Source: Arthrobacter sp. Bz4 (GTDB lineage Bacteria > Actinomycetota > Actinomycetes > Actinomycetales > Micrococcaceae). Taken from it: DNA of 64,000 nucleotides. Each line of letters begins with the position of its first letter. Position 1 is the first letter of the stretch. The notes under the pieces were generated by a model. The model had not been told where the DNA came from, did not search any database, and was given only the letters and a program-made list of their open reading frames with translations. The position numbers and the translations under genes were made by a program. Where the stretch lies: NCBI RefSeq assembly GCF_003075455.1, contig NZ_QDAE01000004.1, positions 180,771 through 244,770 on the forward strand. The letters run 5' to 3'. Shown piece after piece: positions 1 through 8,209 of the stretch.

Positions 1-1748
1 TGGATGGTCGGATCCACGTTGGTGAAAATGTAGGAGCCGCCGCCCCAGAGGGTGTGCTTCGTGACGTCGTCGGCCACCTTGTACCCGGCCCACCCGAGGA
101 CGCCGTCGTGCTGCCAGGCCTCCTGATTGGGAGGATCATAGGGAAGCTCATTCTGGAAGAAAACCGTCCGGCCGTTTTCACCGTTCCAGATGACGTTGTA
201 CTCCTGGTAATGCTCCACGAAGAGTCCCGTGGCGGTCACGTTGTCACCGTTGATGATCACACCGTTACGGCCCGTGCTGACATCCCATCCGAAGGTACCC
301 TCGATACCGTGATCTGCACGCCACGCCCAGATGTGATCGATGAGGACATTGTCGCTGTTGACCTCAAGGCTGAGGTCCGCCTTTCCGACGTTTGGTCCGC
401 CGATCCGGAAGTACACATCACTCAGGGTGGTGGGATTCAGCGGGTCGTTCTTCTTACTGCTGTTGTTTCCGTTCTTCGTGCCGATCTGCAGCAGGAGGGG
501 TGAGTTGACCTCTCCACCGTCGATCGTCACACCGGCCAGCACGACGCCGGGCACGTCGGCGACGCGCATTGGCATCGCCCCGTTTTTCGCGGTCAGGGTT
601 GCATGACCCATGCCCAGGACGACCGTGTTGGCCCGTTTGATCGCAATAGTGTTGTCGATGCCGTACACCCCGGGGGTTAGCAGGAGGTGCTTGCCGCGTG
701 CGAGCTGGCTGTTGATGGTCTGGACAGAGTCCGAGGGGTCCGCGACGAAGAAATCGGACAGTTTGATGGTGGTGCCCGGGGTGATTCCGTCCTTCCAGGA
801 AATCCCGCTGGAGTCGATCTGTGCGGAGGGTACCCGCACGTTATAGGCGCCGTCGTCGTCAACGAAAAGGTAAGGCTTCTCGCGGCTGACCGGGGTTGTT
901 TCGAGGGTGGTGTACGGAGGAGTGGGGAAGGTGCTGTCCGCCGGGGCGCCGTCGACACCGGCAAACACGGCATTCCACACACCGTTGGACCAGGAGCCGA
1001 TTTCGCTGTTGCGCGTGAACCACTGCTGCTGGGAACCATTGATGATGTCGTTGGCCTTGGAGTCAGCCATGTATCCACCGCTGGCAAATTGCGGCCCGGC
1101 AGTGCAGTAGTCCATCAGGGAAAGCGTTCCGCCGGTGACGTTGACGCGGCGCAGCGAGACGGCCTGGGAGACGGCCCAGAAGTTGGCGGTTGCACGGCAC
1201 CCGTCCTGGCCTGCACCGTTCACCTGGAGGGTCAGGTTAGAGAGGGTGCGCCAGAAGTTGTTGAGGGCGATGCAGTTGCTGGTGCCGTTGTCCTCAAGAC
1301 AGCGGTTATATACCTCGATCTTGCCGTTGATGGTGACATCGGTCGGTGACTGACCGAGGCCGGCAACCTCGGTGTAGTAGCCCACCTTGAACTGCAGTGG
1401 TTTCTCGTCGGTGCCATAGGTGCCGGGCAGAAAAAGCAGGGACTGGCGGTTGGTGCCCATTTCGTCGTCGATCTGGCGGGCGTTGACAGCATCAACCGTG
1501 GCTTGGATGTCTTCGACGGGCATTGTGGGCGAGAAAACCGTCACGTTCGGACCGAGATCCGGCACGGCGGGCAGATGTTTGGACTTTTTATCCTGCACGT
1601 CGGCGGGGGAGGCAACTGCGGCAGGACCTGGAGCCACCAGGAGCGCAGCAGTCAGACCGGCAGCCAGGAGGGTGGGGATCATGGGACGTGATCGCCCGGT
1701 GGCAGAAGGCCGGTGGGCTCGACTTTGAAAGGGAGGCGTAGGAGACAT
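1..1748 (-). CDS. Secreted right-handed beta-helix protein (often labelled 'adenylyl cyclase'), 3' end outside window
   Basis: The reverse strand is open from ATG 1748 to the left window edge, so about 582 codons are visible and the C-terminus is missing. The N-terminus has basic residues, a hydrophobic stretch (TLLAAGLTAALLVAP) and an Ala-rich cleavage region, which suggests secretion. The mature part has repeated Asn/Gly/Thr-rich strands (for example SDNVLIDHIWAW) typical of pectate-lyase-like beta-helices. From memory it resembles a Streptomyces/Arthrobacter family annotated as 'adenylyl cyclase' or 'coagulation factor 5/8 domain protein'. No cyclase domain is seen, so that label is doubtful. 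A carbohydrate-active exoprotein is an inference. A CRP-type palindrome lies about 40 bases upstream. Confidence 0.8.
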   Translation of the reverse strand, partial: MSPTPPFQSRAHRPSATGRSRPMIPTLLAAGLTAALLVAPGPAAVASPADVQDKKSKHLPAVPDLGPNVTVFSPTMPVEDIQATVDAVNARQIDDEMGTNRQSLLFLPGTYGTDEKPLQFKVGYYTEVAGLGQSPTDVTINGKIEVYNRCLEDNGTSNCIALNNFWRTLSNLTLQVNGAGQDGCRATANFWAVSQAVSLRRVNVTGGTLSLMDYCTAGPQFASGGYMADSKANDIINGSQQQWFTRNSEIGSWSNGVWNAVFAGVDGAPADSTFPTPPYTTLETTPVSREKPYLFVDDDGAYNVRVPSAQIDSSGISWKDGITPGTTIKLSDFFVADPSDSVQTINSQLARGKHLLLTPGVYGIDNTIAIKRANTVVLGMGHATLTAKNGAMPMRVADVPGVVLAGVTIDGGEVNSPLLLQIGTKNGNNSSKKNDPLNPTTLSDVYFRIGGPNVGKADLSLEVNSDNVLIDHIWAWRADHGIEGTFGWDVSTGRNGVIINGDNVTATGLFVEHYQEYNVIWNGENGRTVFFQNELPYDPPNQEAWQHDGVLGWAGYKVADDVTKHTLWGGGSYIFTNVDPTI

Positions 1749-1788
1749 GTGTTGACCGTTCTCTCCGTTGAGGGTGTCAGACAGGGTT

Positions 1789-1804
1789 GGTGACTCGTGT
1801 CACT
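1789..1804. promoter_or_regulatory. CRP/GlxR-type operator candidate
   Basis: GGTGACTCGTGTCACT contains GTGA, six bases, then TCAC, which is the half-site spacing of CRP/GlxR-family regulators. It lies about 40 bases upstream of the start of the secreted beta-helix gene, a position that would suit control of that promoter. Assignment is by pattern only. Confidence 0.4.
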
Positions 1805-1904
1805 AGTCTGTACAGTGATTCAACCGGACGCGGTCTCTACAGTCAAGGAAATGACGGGGTCGACCAAAGCTTGGTTTGCGCCGCAGAGGCTTAACCGCGT
1901 GGGT

Positions 1905-3116
1905 TCAGGTCCGGGACAGTAGAAGATGGGAAGAACGCTTGGGATCAGGCTCGGCTCTTAGGCCTGCGGCACGGGCTTGCTCAAGACACCAGACGGAAAC
2001 GCTGGCACCCAGCAGTTTCTTGAGGGGACCGATGTGCTTGACCCGCTCGGTCGCCACCGAACCGAACAGGGCGTGGCTGACGGCTCCGCTGCGCTCCATT
2101 TTCGGGTCCTTCAGGGCAGCGGCCCATGCCCGTGTCAGACCGTGAACTACTGCGTGGGGTTCATTGCCGACGCTCCTCAGATGCCTGTCCAGGTGGGTCT
2201 TCATGACCTGGAACTCGGAAACTTTCGGTGCTTTGGCCGCTTGTTGTGGTGCGGTCGCCTTCCTTGAGGCAGGTACCTCGACTGGCACAGGAGTCTCAGC
2301 GACGGGGGAAGGCGCTGCCTCGTGCGACGCAGACTGTTCCACCATCAGCCGGGCCAATTCACCGTGAAGGTCTGCGAGCTGGAGGTGGATATCGACGATT
2401 CGTTGGGTGGAATTCGGTGTGTGCCTGGGCGGTTGAAGTGTCAGTTTTCGACGGACAGCCCTGGACACCGTGCAACGGAATACGTCCGCCAGGGTATCTG
2501 CCAGTTCCACGAGGATCGCTGGATCGGCCACAAGCAGGGGAACCCGTACCTTTCGGGATTCCACCAATGAAGCTGCAAGCTGATCCAGAGTGCCGTGCAC
2601 TCGACCGTACCGGAGCCGCTCGTAGGTTACACCCGGTCCCACCTGCGGAGCGTAGACGCACTGCTGGGGGTTGAGGTCCAACGTACCGACCAAGGGAAAG
2701 AAACGCGGCCGCACCGAACTCCGAAGGACCGCGCGCACCGCATCGAGTTGCTTTGAAACCTGTTCTATCGGGTTGGCTGCTTCGGTCCCGTCCAGGAGGA
2801 TCCACGGTTTACCCGTGTCGGTAACAGCGGCAACCCGGGACGTGAAGCCTTTCCACTCCGAGACGGTGAATACCCCACGAGTAGTGTTGTAAAACAGCCA
2901 ATCGACCTCTGCCACTGGTTTTCCTGGAGTGTCCACCCGGCAATTGCTGAACGCCCACACGGAGTCGTCCAACAGCTCACCCAATCGGGCGACGTCGGCT
3001 GGCGCAGGCCGGTGTGCGGCGGTATTGGTTGACGGGAAATGCAACAACTGATGATCTTCCTGCGGCGCGGGATCCAGACGCTGGGTGTCCGTCGGCGCCC
3101 CACCGCCGGCGAACAT
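1905..3116 (-). CDS. NERD (nuclease-related) domain protein
   Basis: 403-residue soluble protein. Residues about 60-90 carry the NERD signature: VDWLFYNTTRGVFTVSEWKG matches the Asp, Gly-Val-Phe and Glu-x-Lys pattern of this restriction-endonuclease-like fold. The middle (about 265-310) is Ala/Pro-rich and looks like a linker to a less conserved C-terminal domain of about 100 residues. NERD proteins are thought to act on DNA, but the substrate here is unknown. No clear ribosome site precedes ATG 3116, so a slightly later start is possible. It stands alone, with no restriction-modification partner nearby. Confidence 0.7.
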   Translation of the reverse strand: MFAGGGAPTDTQRLDPAPQEDHQLLHFPSTNTAAHRPAPADVARLGELLDDSVWAFSNCRVDTPGKPVAEVDWLFYNTTRGVFTVSEWKGFTSRVAAVTDTGKPWILLDGTEAANPIEQVSKQLDAVRAVLRSSVRPRFFPLVGTLDLNPQQCVYAPQVGPGVTYERLRYGRVHGTLDQLAASLVESRKVRVPLLVADPAILVELADTLADVFRCTVSRAVRRKLTLQPPRHTPNSTQRIVDIHLQLADLHGELARLMVEQSASHEAAPSPVAETPVPVEVPASRKATAPQQAAKAPKVSEFQVMKTHLDRHLRSVGNEPHAVVHGLTRAWAAALKDPKMERSGAVSHALFGSVATERVKHIGPLKKLLGASVSVWCLEQARAAGLRAEPDPKRSSHLLLSRT

Positions 3117-3215
3117 TCGCGCTGATGCGCTATGTCATCATCACGGGTTCGGCGCCGTCACCGCAAGTACGGCACCGGTAGACTTCGCTGACATTCACAA
3201 ATCTGGGGGACCTAC

Positions 3216-4585
3216 TTGAACTATCCGTCGCTGCCGCCTGCCTCAAACACGCCGCCCCCATCCACTCCGCCGACGGACAAGTCGAAGATCAAGATTTCGA
3301 CGGCGGTGGCGGCGGGTGCCTGCCTCTTCCTCCTGGTGCTTGGATTCCTGAGCAGCGGCCTCAGCGGCGCAGTGATCATGGCAGGTCTGGTGGCGTTCTT
3401 CACGGGTCTCTATGTAGTGGTCACCAATCGGCCGTCATGGGCTGGCATCGCCGGCCGCAAGATGGGTGCCATCACCATGGCGGCGGCGCTGGTCGCCTTC
3501 ATGGTCGGAGCGGTCCTGGCACCGCCGATCGAAACCACACCCGCCGCGGTCGCCGAAGAGACCACCTCGGCCCCGGTCGACGACGTCACCGCGTCTCCAA
3601 CCCCATCCGCCACTCCCCGGGAGACTGCACCCCGACTCTCACCCCGGCCCCGACGCCCAGCCAGGATGTTGCACCGCTCGACAGTGCCGACGTGGTTGCC
3701 GCGGACGGCGACCCGAGCGCACCCGAAGGCCAGCCCGAGTACAGCACTCGTGCCCTCGATCTGTTGGATACCCTGGCTGTGAAGGGTCGGGCGCCAAAAA
3801 CCGGTTACGACCGCGACCAGTTCGGTCAAGCCTGGGCCGACGTCGACCGCAACGGCTGCGACACCCGCAACGACATGCTCAACAGGGACCTGACAGCGAT
3901 CGTTCACGCCAATTCGGTGCCGTGTAAGGTCCAATCGGGTATCCTCGACGACCCCTATACCGGCACCACCATTGACTTCCTCCGGGGGCAGTCCACTAGC
4001 ATCGACGTCCAGATCGACCACGTGGTGGCACTGTCCGATGCCTGGCAGAAGGGCGCCCAGCAGCTCAGCGCCGGCCAGCGGCTTGCCTTCGCCAACGATC
4101 CGCTGAACCTCCAGGCGACAGACGGTCCCACCAACGCTCAAAAGGGAGCGGGCGACGCCGCTACCTGGCTGCCGCCCAACCAATCGTTCCGCTGTGAGTA
4201 TGTGGCCCGGCAGATTTCGGTGAAAGCCACCTATACGCTCTGGGTCACCCAGGCCGAGCGCGACGCCATGGCCCGAGTTCTCGCTGACTGCTCCGACACG
4301 ATGGCACCCACCAGCCAGGCCGCGCCCGTCGCCACGCCGGAACCAGCACCAGCGCCAGCATCCGCCCCAGCACCCGCACCCGCGCCTGCCCCTGCCCCAG
4401 CACCAGCGCCCGCACCTGCCCCAGCACCCGCACCCGTGCCTGAACCGGTTCCCGTCCCAGCCCCTGCGGCCTACTACGAAAACTGCACGGCCGCCCGGAA
4501 TGCGGGAGCCGCGCCGGTATACCGGGGGCAGCCGGGCTACGGCACCCATCTGGACCGAGACGGCGACGGGGTGGGCTGCGAATAG
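3216..4585 (+). pseudogene. HNH endonuclease with Excalibur domain, reading frame broken once
   Basis: Two frames together make one familiar actinobacterial protein. The first starts at TTG 3216 (GGGGGA five bases upstream) and gives a Pro-rich N-terminus, two membrane segments and a Ser/Thr/Pro linker. The second resumes one base back near 3605-3640 and ends at 4585. It holds an HNH (DUF1524-like) nuclease core (VQIDHVVALSDAW, NDPLNLQAT, GDAATWLPP), a Pro-Ala repeat and a C-terminal Excalibur motif (DRDGDGVGCE). One lost base in a C-rich stretch explains the break. Sequencing error, real inactivation and programmed frameshifting are all possible. The product would be a membrane-anchored or secreted nuclease. 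Confidence 0.75.
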
Positions 4586-4622
4586 CGGTTGCCGCTCCGA
4601 CACCACCGCGTAAGATCCAGCT

Positions 4623-5663
4623 ATGGATAACGCCTATGCCACAACAGACAAGCCAACCTCGGGCACCGAAACCCAGCTGGTTACTCTCGACGACATCCGA
4701 GCCGCCGCCGACCGAATCCAGGACCTGGTGCTCCGGACCCCGATCATCGCGCTGCCTCATCCGGACCGCCCGTCCGACATCCTGCACCTGAAAGCCGAGT
4801 CCCTGCAGCCGACCGGCGCCTTCAAACTCCGCGGCGCCTACAACACCATCTCCCAGGTACTCGATGAGTCCCGAGAACGCGGCATCATCGCCCAGTCCTC
4901 AGGCAACCACGCCCGCGCCGTCGCCTGGCTGGCCAAACGGCTCGACCTGCACGCCGTCATCGTCATGCCCGACGCCGCCCCGCCCACCAAGGTGGCAGCC
5001 GTTCGCGCGCTCGGCGCCGAAGTGGTGCTCGTGCCAGCATCTGAACGGGACAGCCGCACCGTGGAACTCGCTGCCGAACACGGCTACGTTGAGGTACCGC
5101 CCTACGACGACGTCCGTATCATCGCCGGTCAGGGCACGGTCGGCCTGGAGCTCATCGAGCAACTGCCCGACCTCGACGTCGTCCTTGTTCCCATCTCGGG
5201 TGGCGGGCTCATTTCCGGAATCGCGACTGCCATCAAGTCGCTGCGCCCCGAGGTGCAGGTGATCGGCGTCGAACCCGAACTCGCGGCCGACGCTGCCGAA
5301 AGCCTGCGCGAGCAGCGCCGCATCACCTGGGACACCAAGCTCACCTACCGCACGGTCGCGGACGGGCTCCGGACGCCAGCCGTCGGCGTCCACCCCTGGG
5401 AACACATCCGGCGCTACGTCGACGACGTCGTGACCGTCTCCGAGGAACAAATTCTTGCGGCGGTGCGTCACATCGCGGTGGAGGGACGCCTCGTCGCCGA
5501 ACCGTCCGGCGCCGTCGCCACCGCAGCCTGGATGCACGACCTGGCGCCGCGCGGTGCAACGGTCGCGGCGGTCGTGTCGGGTGGATCCGTCGATCCAGCC
5601 CTGATGGCGCGGGTGCTGGCCAACTGGTCACCGTTCGGGATGCCCCCAAGGCGGCAGCGCTGA
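4623..5663 (+). CDS. Threonine/serine dehydratase family PLP enzyme
   Basis: 346 residues, fold type II PLP enzyme. The PLP lysine lies in SLQPTGAFKLRGAYN (Lys68), SSGNHARAV binds the cofactor phosphate side, and SGGGLISG is the glycine loop. Length fits single-domain catabolic threonine ammonia-lyases or serine racemases, without the ACT domain of the biosynthetic IlvA. It probably deaminates threonine or serine to the 2-oxo acid. Transcribed alone after the nuclease gene, with only 37 bases between them. The exact substrate cannot be read from sequence. Confidence 0.85.
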   Translation: MDNAYATTDKPTSGTETQLVTLDDIRAAADRIQDLVLRTPIIALPHPDRPSDILHLKAESLQPTGAFKLRGAYNTISQVLDESRERGIIAQSSGNHARAVAWLAKRLDLHAVIVMPDAAPPTKVAAVRALGAEVVLVPASERDSRTVELAAEHGYVEVPPYDDVRIIAGQGTVGLELIEQLPDLDVVLVPISGGGLISGIATAIKSLRPEVQVIGVEPELAADAAESLREQRRITWDTKLTYRTVADGLRTPAVGVHPWEHIRRYVDDVVTVSEEQILAAVRHIAVEGRLVAEPSGAVATAAWMHDLAPRGATVAAVVSGGSVDPALMARVLANWSPFGMPPRRQR

Positions 5664-5696
5664 CTCGACGGTGTGGGAGGGGTGTGTGCAGAAAAA

Positions 5697-5766
5697 GTGC
5701 ATGCACTGCATGCGATGCATGCATTCTCTGATCAGCCAAGTGCATGCACTGGATGCGATGCATGCA
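5697..5766 (+). repeat. TGCATGCA composite repeat element, copy 1
   Basis: Two blocks of three contiguous 9-base units (5697-5723 and 5740-5766) separated by a 16-base spacer. The units are GTGCATGCA, CTGCATGCG, ATGCATGCA, then GTGCATGCA, CTGGATGCG, ATGCATGCA, so the blocks are 26/27 identical direct repeats 43 bases apart. Each unit contains or approximates the palindrome TGCATGCA. The element starts 33 bases after the dehydratase stop codon. The same architecture recurs at 20644 and 48220. Confidence 0.9.
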
Positions 5767-5799
5767 CGTTCTAATTCGGGCTACCCCTTCGGGACCTTC

Positions 5800-5879
5800 C
5801 CCGAGTGCGTCCTTGCCCGGGTGCGTCTTTACCCGGAGACCCCTTCGCCCGGATGCCCTTTTGTCTGGGTGCTCCTGGC
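5800..5879. repeat. Degenerate 16-base tandem repeat, five units
   Basis: Five successive 16-base units begin with CCCGAG, CCCGGG, CCCGGA, CCCGGA and TCTGGG (for example CCCGAGTGCGTCCTTG and CCCGGGTGCGTCTTTA). They are spaced exactly 16 bases apart but diverge in the second half. A weaker unit may precede at 5784. No gene is evident here. Confidence 0.6.
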
Positions 5880-5891
5880 GAGGCGGCCGGC

Positions 5892-5951
5892 AGTCAGAAC
5901 ACCTGGAGTCAGAACATTGGGCGTCAGAACACCTGGAGTCAGAACACCGGC
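5892..5951. repeat. 15-base tandem repeat, four units
   Basis: Four units with consensus AGTCAGAACACCTGG lie at 5892, 5907, 5922 and 5937. The last unit runs into the 3' end of the HbpS-like gene on the other strand, so that array and stop codon overlap. The 15-base period would read as a pentapeptide repeat in any open frame, but no gene is supported here. Confidence 0.75.
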
Positions 5952-6376
5952 ACCGCAGAGAACGCGGCGGCGCCAGCTTCGGCCACCTGCTGATCCTGGT
6001 CAATCGATCCCGTGGACACGCCGATCGCACCCACGATGCTTCCATCCCGCACGAGTGGAATGCCACCCGGGAACACCACGAGCCGGCCACCGTGGGCGTC
6101 GCTGAGACCGAAGATGGGCCCATCGTGCCTGGTCATGTCCTGGAGGACTCCGGTTTCGCACTGGAAGGCGATTGCGGTGTAGGCCTTATTGATCGCGATG
6201 GTGATGCTGCCGATATTCGCGCCGTCCATTCGGACGTGCGACTTCAGGTTGCCGCCAGCATCGACCACTGCGATATCCATGGGCTGGCCAATCTCTGTGG
6301 CCTTCTCGGCTGCGGCGTCGATCACGCGGCGGGCCTCTTCCAGGGTGACAGTCTCCAACACGGTTCCAGTTGCCAT
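5939..6376 (-). CDS. GlcG/HbpS family heme-binding-type protein
   Basis: 145 residues from ATG 6376, with AGAGGAAG six bases upstream; longer upstream frames lack such a site. The sequence has the family core: LEEARRVIDAAAEKA, MDIAVVDAGGNLKSHVRMD, SITIAINKAYTA and GAIGVSTGS near the end. GlcG/HbpS proteins are small alpha/beta proteins, some of which bind heme or act as redox accessory proteins. The gene is divergent from the aldolase-HAD-DhaL-DhaK operon and shares its 171-base promoter region, which suggests joint control. Its role is not known from sequence. Confidence 0.85.
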   Translation of the reverse strand: MATGTVLETVTLEEARRVIDAAAEKATEIGQPMDIAVVDAGGNLKSHVRMDGANIGSITIAINKAYTAIAFQCETGVLQDMTRHDGPIFGLSDAHGGRLVVFPGGIPLVRDGSIVGAIGVSTGSIDQDQQVAEAGAAAFSAVPVF

Positions 6377-6457
6377 GAGCTTCCTCTTCCTCGACATTTT
6401 CAGCACAACTCTGTGCTGAGGACAGCGTTGCTGGCATCTGTCGGCTTGCCAAGTAGT

Positions 6458-6491
6458 GATTACCCCCATGTGGGGGAGGGTGTTCCCTCAT
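6458..6491. promoter_or_regulatory. Putative shared operator, site 1 (hbpS-like/aldolase divergent promoter)
   Basis: The site holds CCCCCATGTGGGGG (6463-6476), a near-perfect palindrome, followed by the inverted repeat GAGGG-TGTT-CCCTC ending in CAT. The same two-part layout recurs at 11944 and 13702. It lies about 57 bases before the aldolase start and 82 bases before the HbpS-like start, and could serve both promoters. Confidence 0.5.
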
Positions 6492-6547
6492 ATCCAGGCC
6501 CAGGAGTTCTCGCCTACCGTGTAATCCACCTACCAAGGAGGTTTGAC

Positions 6548-7408
6548 GTGGGTGTTGTGCCCTTGAAAGATATTGTTGATCCGGCATTTTCGGCGCGCTA
6601 CGGGGTGCCGGCAATAAACGTATTCAATGATTTGACTATGGAGGCTGTGCTCGCGGGAGCTGTGGAATGCAACTCTCCGGTGATCCTGCAGACATCGGTG
6701 AAGACCGTGCGGAGCATCGGCTCCCGGGTCTTGTTTGAGATGTGGGAGTCGCTGACCCGCGGGATCGAGGTGCCGGTGACCCTTCACCTCGACCACTGCC
6801 CGGACCGCGAGGTGGTGACCGAGTGCCTGAAGGCCGGCTGGAACTCAGTGCTGTTTGACGCATCAGAGCTTCCGGTCGAGGAAAACCAACGCCAGACCAT
6901 CGAAGTGGTCCGGGAGGCCCGAAGTTACGGCGCCCAGGTGGAAGGCGAAATCGAGGCCATCACCGGCGTTGAGGACGACCACGGCTCTGATGAGGTGTCG
7001 AAGCAGCAAAGTCTCGAGACAGCGTTAACCTTTATCGACGCCACCGGGATCGATGTTTTCGCACCGTCCATCGGCAACGCCCACGGTACGTACAAGGCCG
7101 CCCCCGTTTTGGACGTCAACCGGGTGACCGAGATTGTTCAGGCACGCTCCATTCCCATTGCCCTGCACGGCGGAAGTGGGCTGAGCCCTGAACAGTTCCA
7201 GGACCTGATCGCCCGGGGTTGCGCCAAAGTGAACATCTCCACGGCATTGAAAGAAACGTTCATGCAGTCCAGCCTGACCTTCCTGAAGCAGGCCGAACAG
7301 AACAACAAATGGGACCCGCCGTCGCTCTTCAAGCACACCCGTGGAGACGTGATCGACATGGTCAAGGAGCTGGCCGAACAGTTCGGCAGTGCTGGGAAGG
7401 GCAGGTAA
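6548..7408 (+). CDS. Class II (zinc) ketose-bisphosphate aldolase
   Basis: 286 residues from GTG 6548, with AAGGAGG six bases upstream. Family features are VPAINVFNDLTMEAVL near the N-terminus, the zinc ligand in VTLHLDHCPD, VLFDASELPVEEN, GSDEVSK, IGNAHGTYK and ALHGGSGL. It matches the FbaA/KbaY/GatY group, which joins or splits dihydroxyacetone phosphate and an aldehyde phosphate. First gene of an operon with HAD, DhaL and DhaK, so DHAP made by the kinase is the likely shared intermediate. Fructose- or tagatose-bisphosphate specificity is not decidable here. Confidence 0.85.
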   Translation: MGVVPLKDIVDPAFSARYGVPAINVFNDLTMEAVLAGAVECNSPVILQTSVKTVRSIGSRVLFEMWESLTRGIEVPVTLHLDHCPDREVVTECLKAGWNSVLFDASELPVEENQRQTIEVVREARSYGAQVEGEIEAITGVEDDHGSDEVSKQQSLETALTFIDATGIDVFAPSIGNAHGTYKAAPVLDVNRVTEIVQARSIPIALHGGSGLSPEQFQDLIARGCAKVNISTALKETFMQSSLTFLKQAEQNNKWDPPSLFKHTRGDVIDMVKELAEQFGSAGKGR

Positions 7409-7414
7409 CCAGTC

Positions 7415-8209
7415 ATGCCCACCTTGATTTTTGACTGCGACGGTGTGCTCGCGGACACCGAACAATTTGGCCACCTCCCGGCCTTCAACCGCACCTTCGA
7501 GGAATTTTCGGTACCTGTGCACTGGAGCGTCGATGACTATGCGGAAAAGGTGAAGATTGGCGGCGGCAAGGAACGCATGCGAAGCATTCTCACCGACGAC
7601 GTGAGCAGTCAGCTTGGGCTGCACGACGACGACGCGAAGGACACGGCGATTCTCGCCTGGCACAAACGCAAAACCGCCATCTATACGGATTTGGTGGACG
7701 GAGGCGTCATGCCCGCACGGCGTGGAATCGCCCGGTTGGTTCAGGAGGCGCACGACGCCGGTTGGGGCCTTGCTGTCGCCTCCACCTCCGCGGAACCCGC
7801 GGTTCGGGCGGTGCTCACCCACGCCGTCGGGAAGGAGCTCGCCGCCCATTTCGCCGTCTTCGCAGGGGACGTGGTGCCGCGCAAGAAACCGGCGCCCGAC
7901 ATTTATCTGCTCGCACTTGAGGACCTCGGCCTCAGCACCGACGACGTCGTGGTGGTCGAGGACAGCTCAAACGGACTCCGCGCGGCAGTGGCCGCTGGCC
8001 TCCGCACAGTGGTCACCGTCAGCAGTTTCACGCGCTCCGAAGATTTCACCGGGGCGTCCCTGGTGGTCACTTCGCTCGGGGACCCTGGTGAGTCCGCCGA
8101 GGTGCTCGCCAGCCCGCTCGGCGTTGAGGTGGATGACGTCGTCTCCCTCTCAACTCTCCAACAGCTACTGGATTCACCGTCCGTCACAACCCACCCGGAG
8201 GCATCATGA
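7415..8209 (+). CDS. HAD-superfamily hydrolase, CbbY/beta-phosphoglucomutase-like
   Basis: 264 residues. The N-terminal motif FDCDGVLADTE carries both catalytic aspartates; VASTSAEPAV is motif II; a lysine in RKKPAPDIY is motif III; VVEDSSNGLRAA is motif IV. The helical cap after motif I fits the CbbY/PGM subfamily, which acts on sugar phosphates such as xylulose bisphosphate. It starts 6 bases after the aldolase stop and overlaps dhaL by 4 bases (ATGA), so the three are co-translated. Probably a sugar-phosphate phosphatase or repair enzyme; no Rubisco gene is nearby. Confidence 0.85.
   Translation: MPTLIFDCDGVLADTEQFGHLPAFNRTFEEFSVPVHWSVDDYAEKVKIGGGKERMRSILTDDVSSQLGLHDDDAKDTAILAWHKRKTAIYTDLVDGGVMPARRGIARLVQEAHDAGWGLAVASTSAEPAVRAVLTHAVGKELAAHFAVFAGDVVPRKKPAPDIYLLALEDLGLSTDDVVVVEDSSNGLRAAVAAGLRTVVTVSSFTRSEDFTGASLVVTSLGDPGESAEVLASPLGVEVDDVVSLSTLQQLLDSPSVTTHPEAS

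Noticed and set aside
5697..5766. TGCATGCA clusters as a CRISPR or iteron origin
   Set aside because: Units are only 9 bases, blocks have one short spacer, and no replication gene is adjacent.
5744..6547. Aldolase start at 5744
   Set aside because: The extension crosses repeats and the HbpS-like gene; GTG 6548 follows AAGGAGG at ideal spacing.
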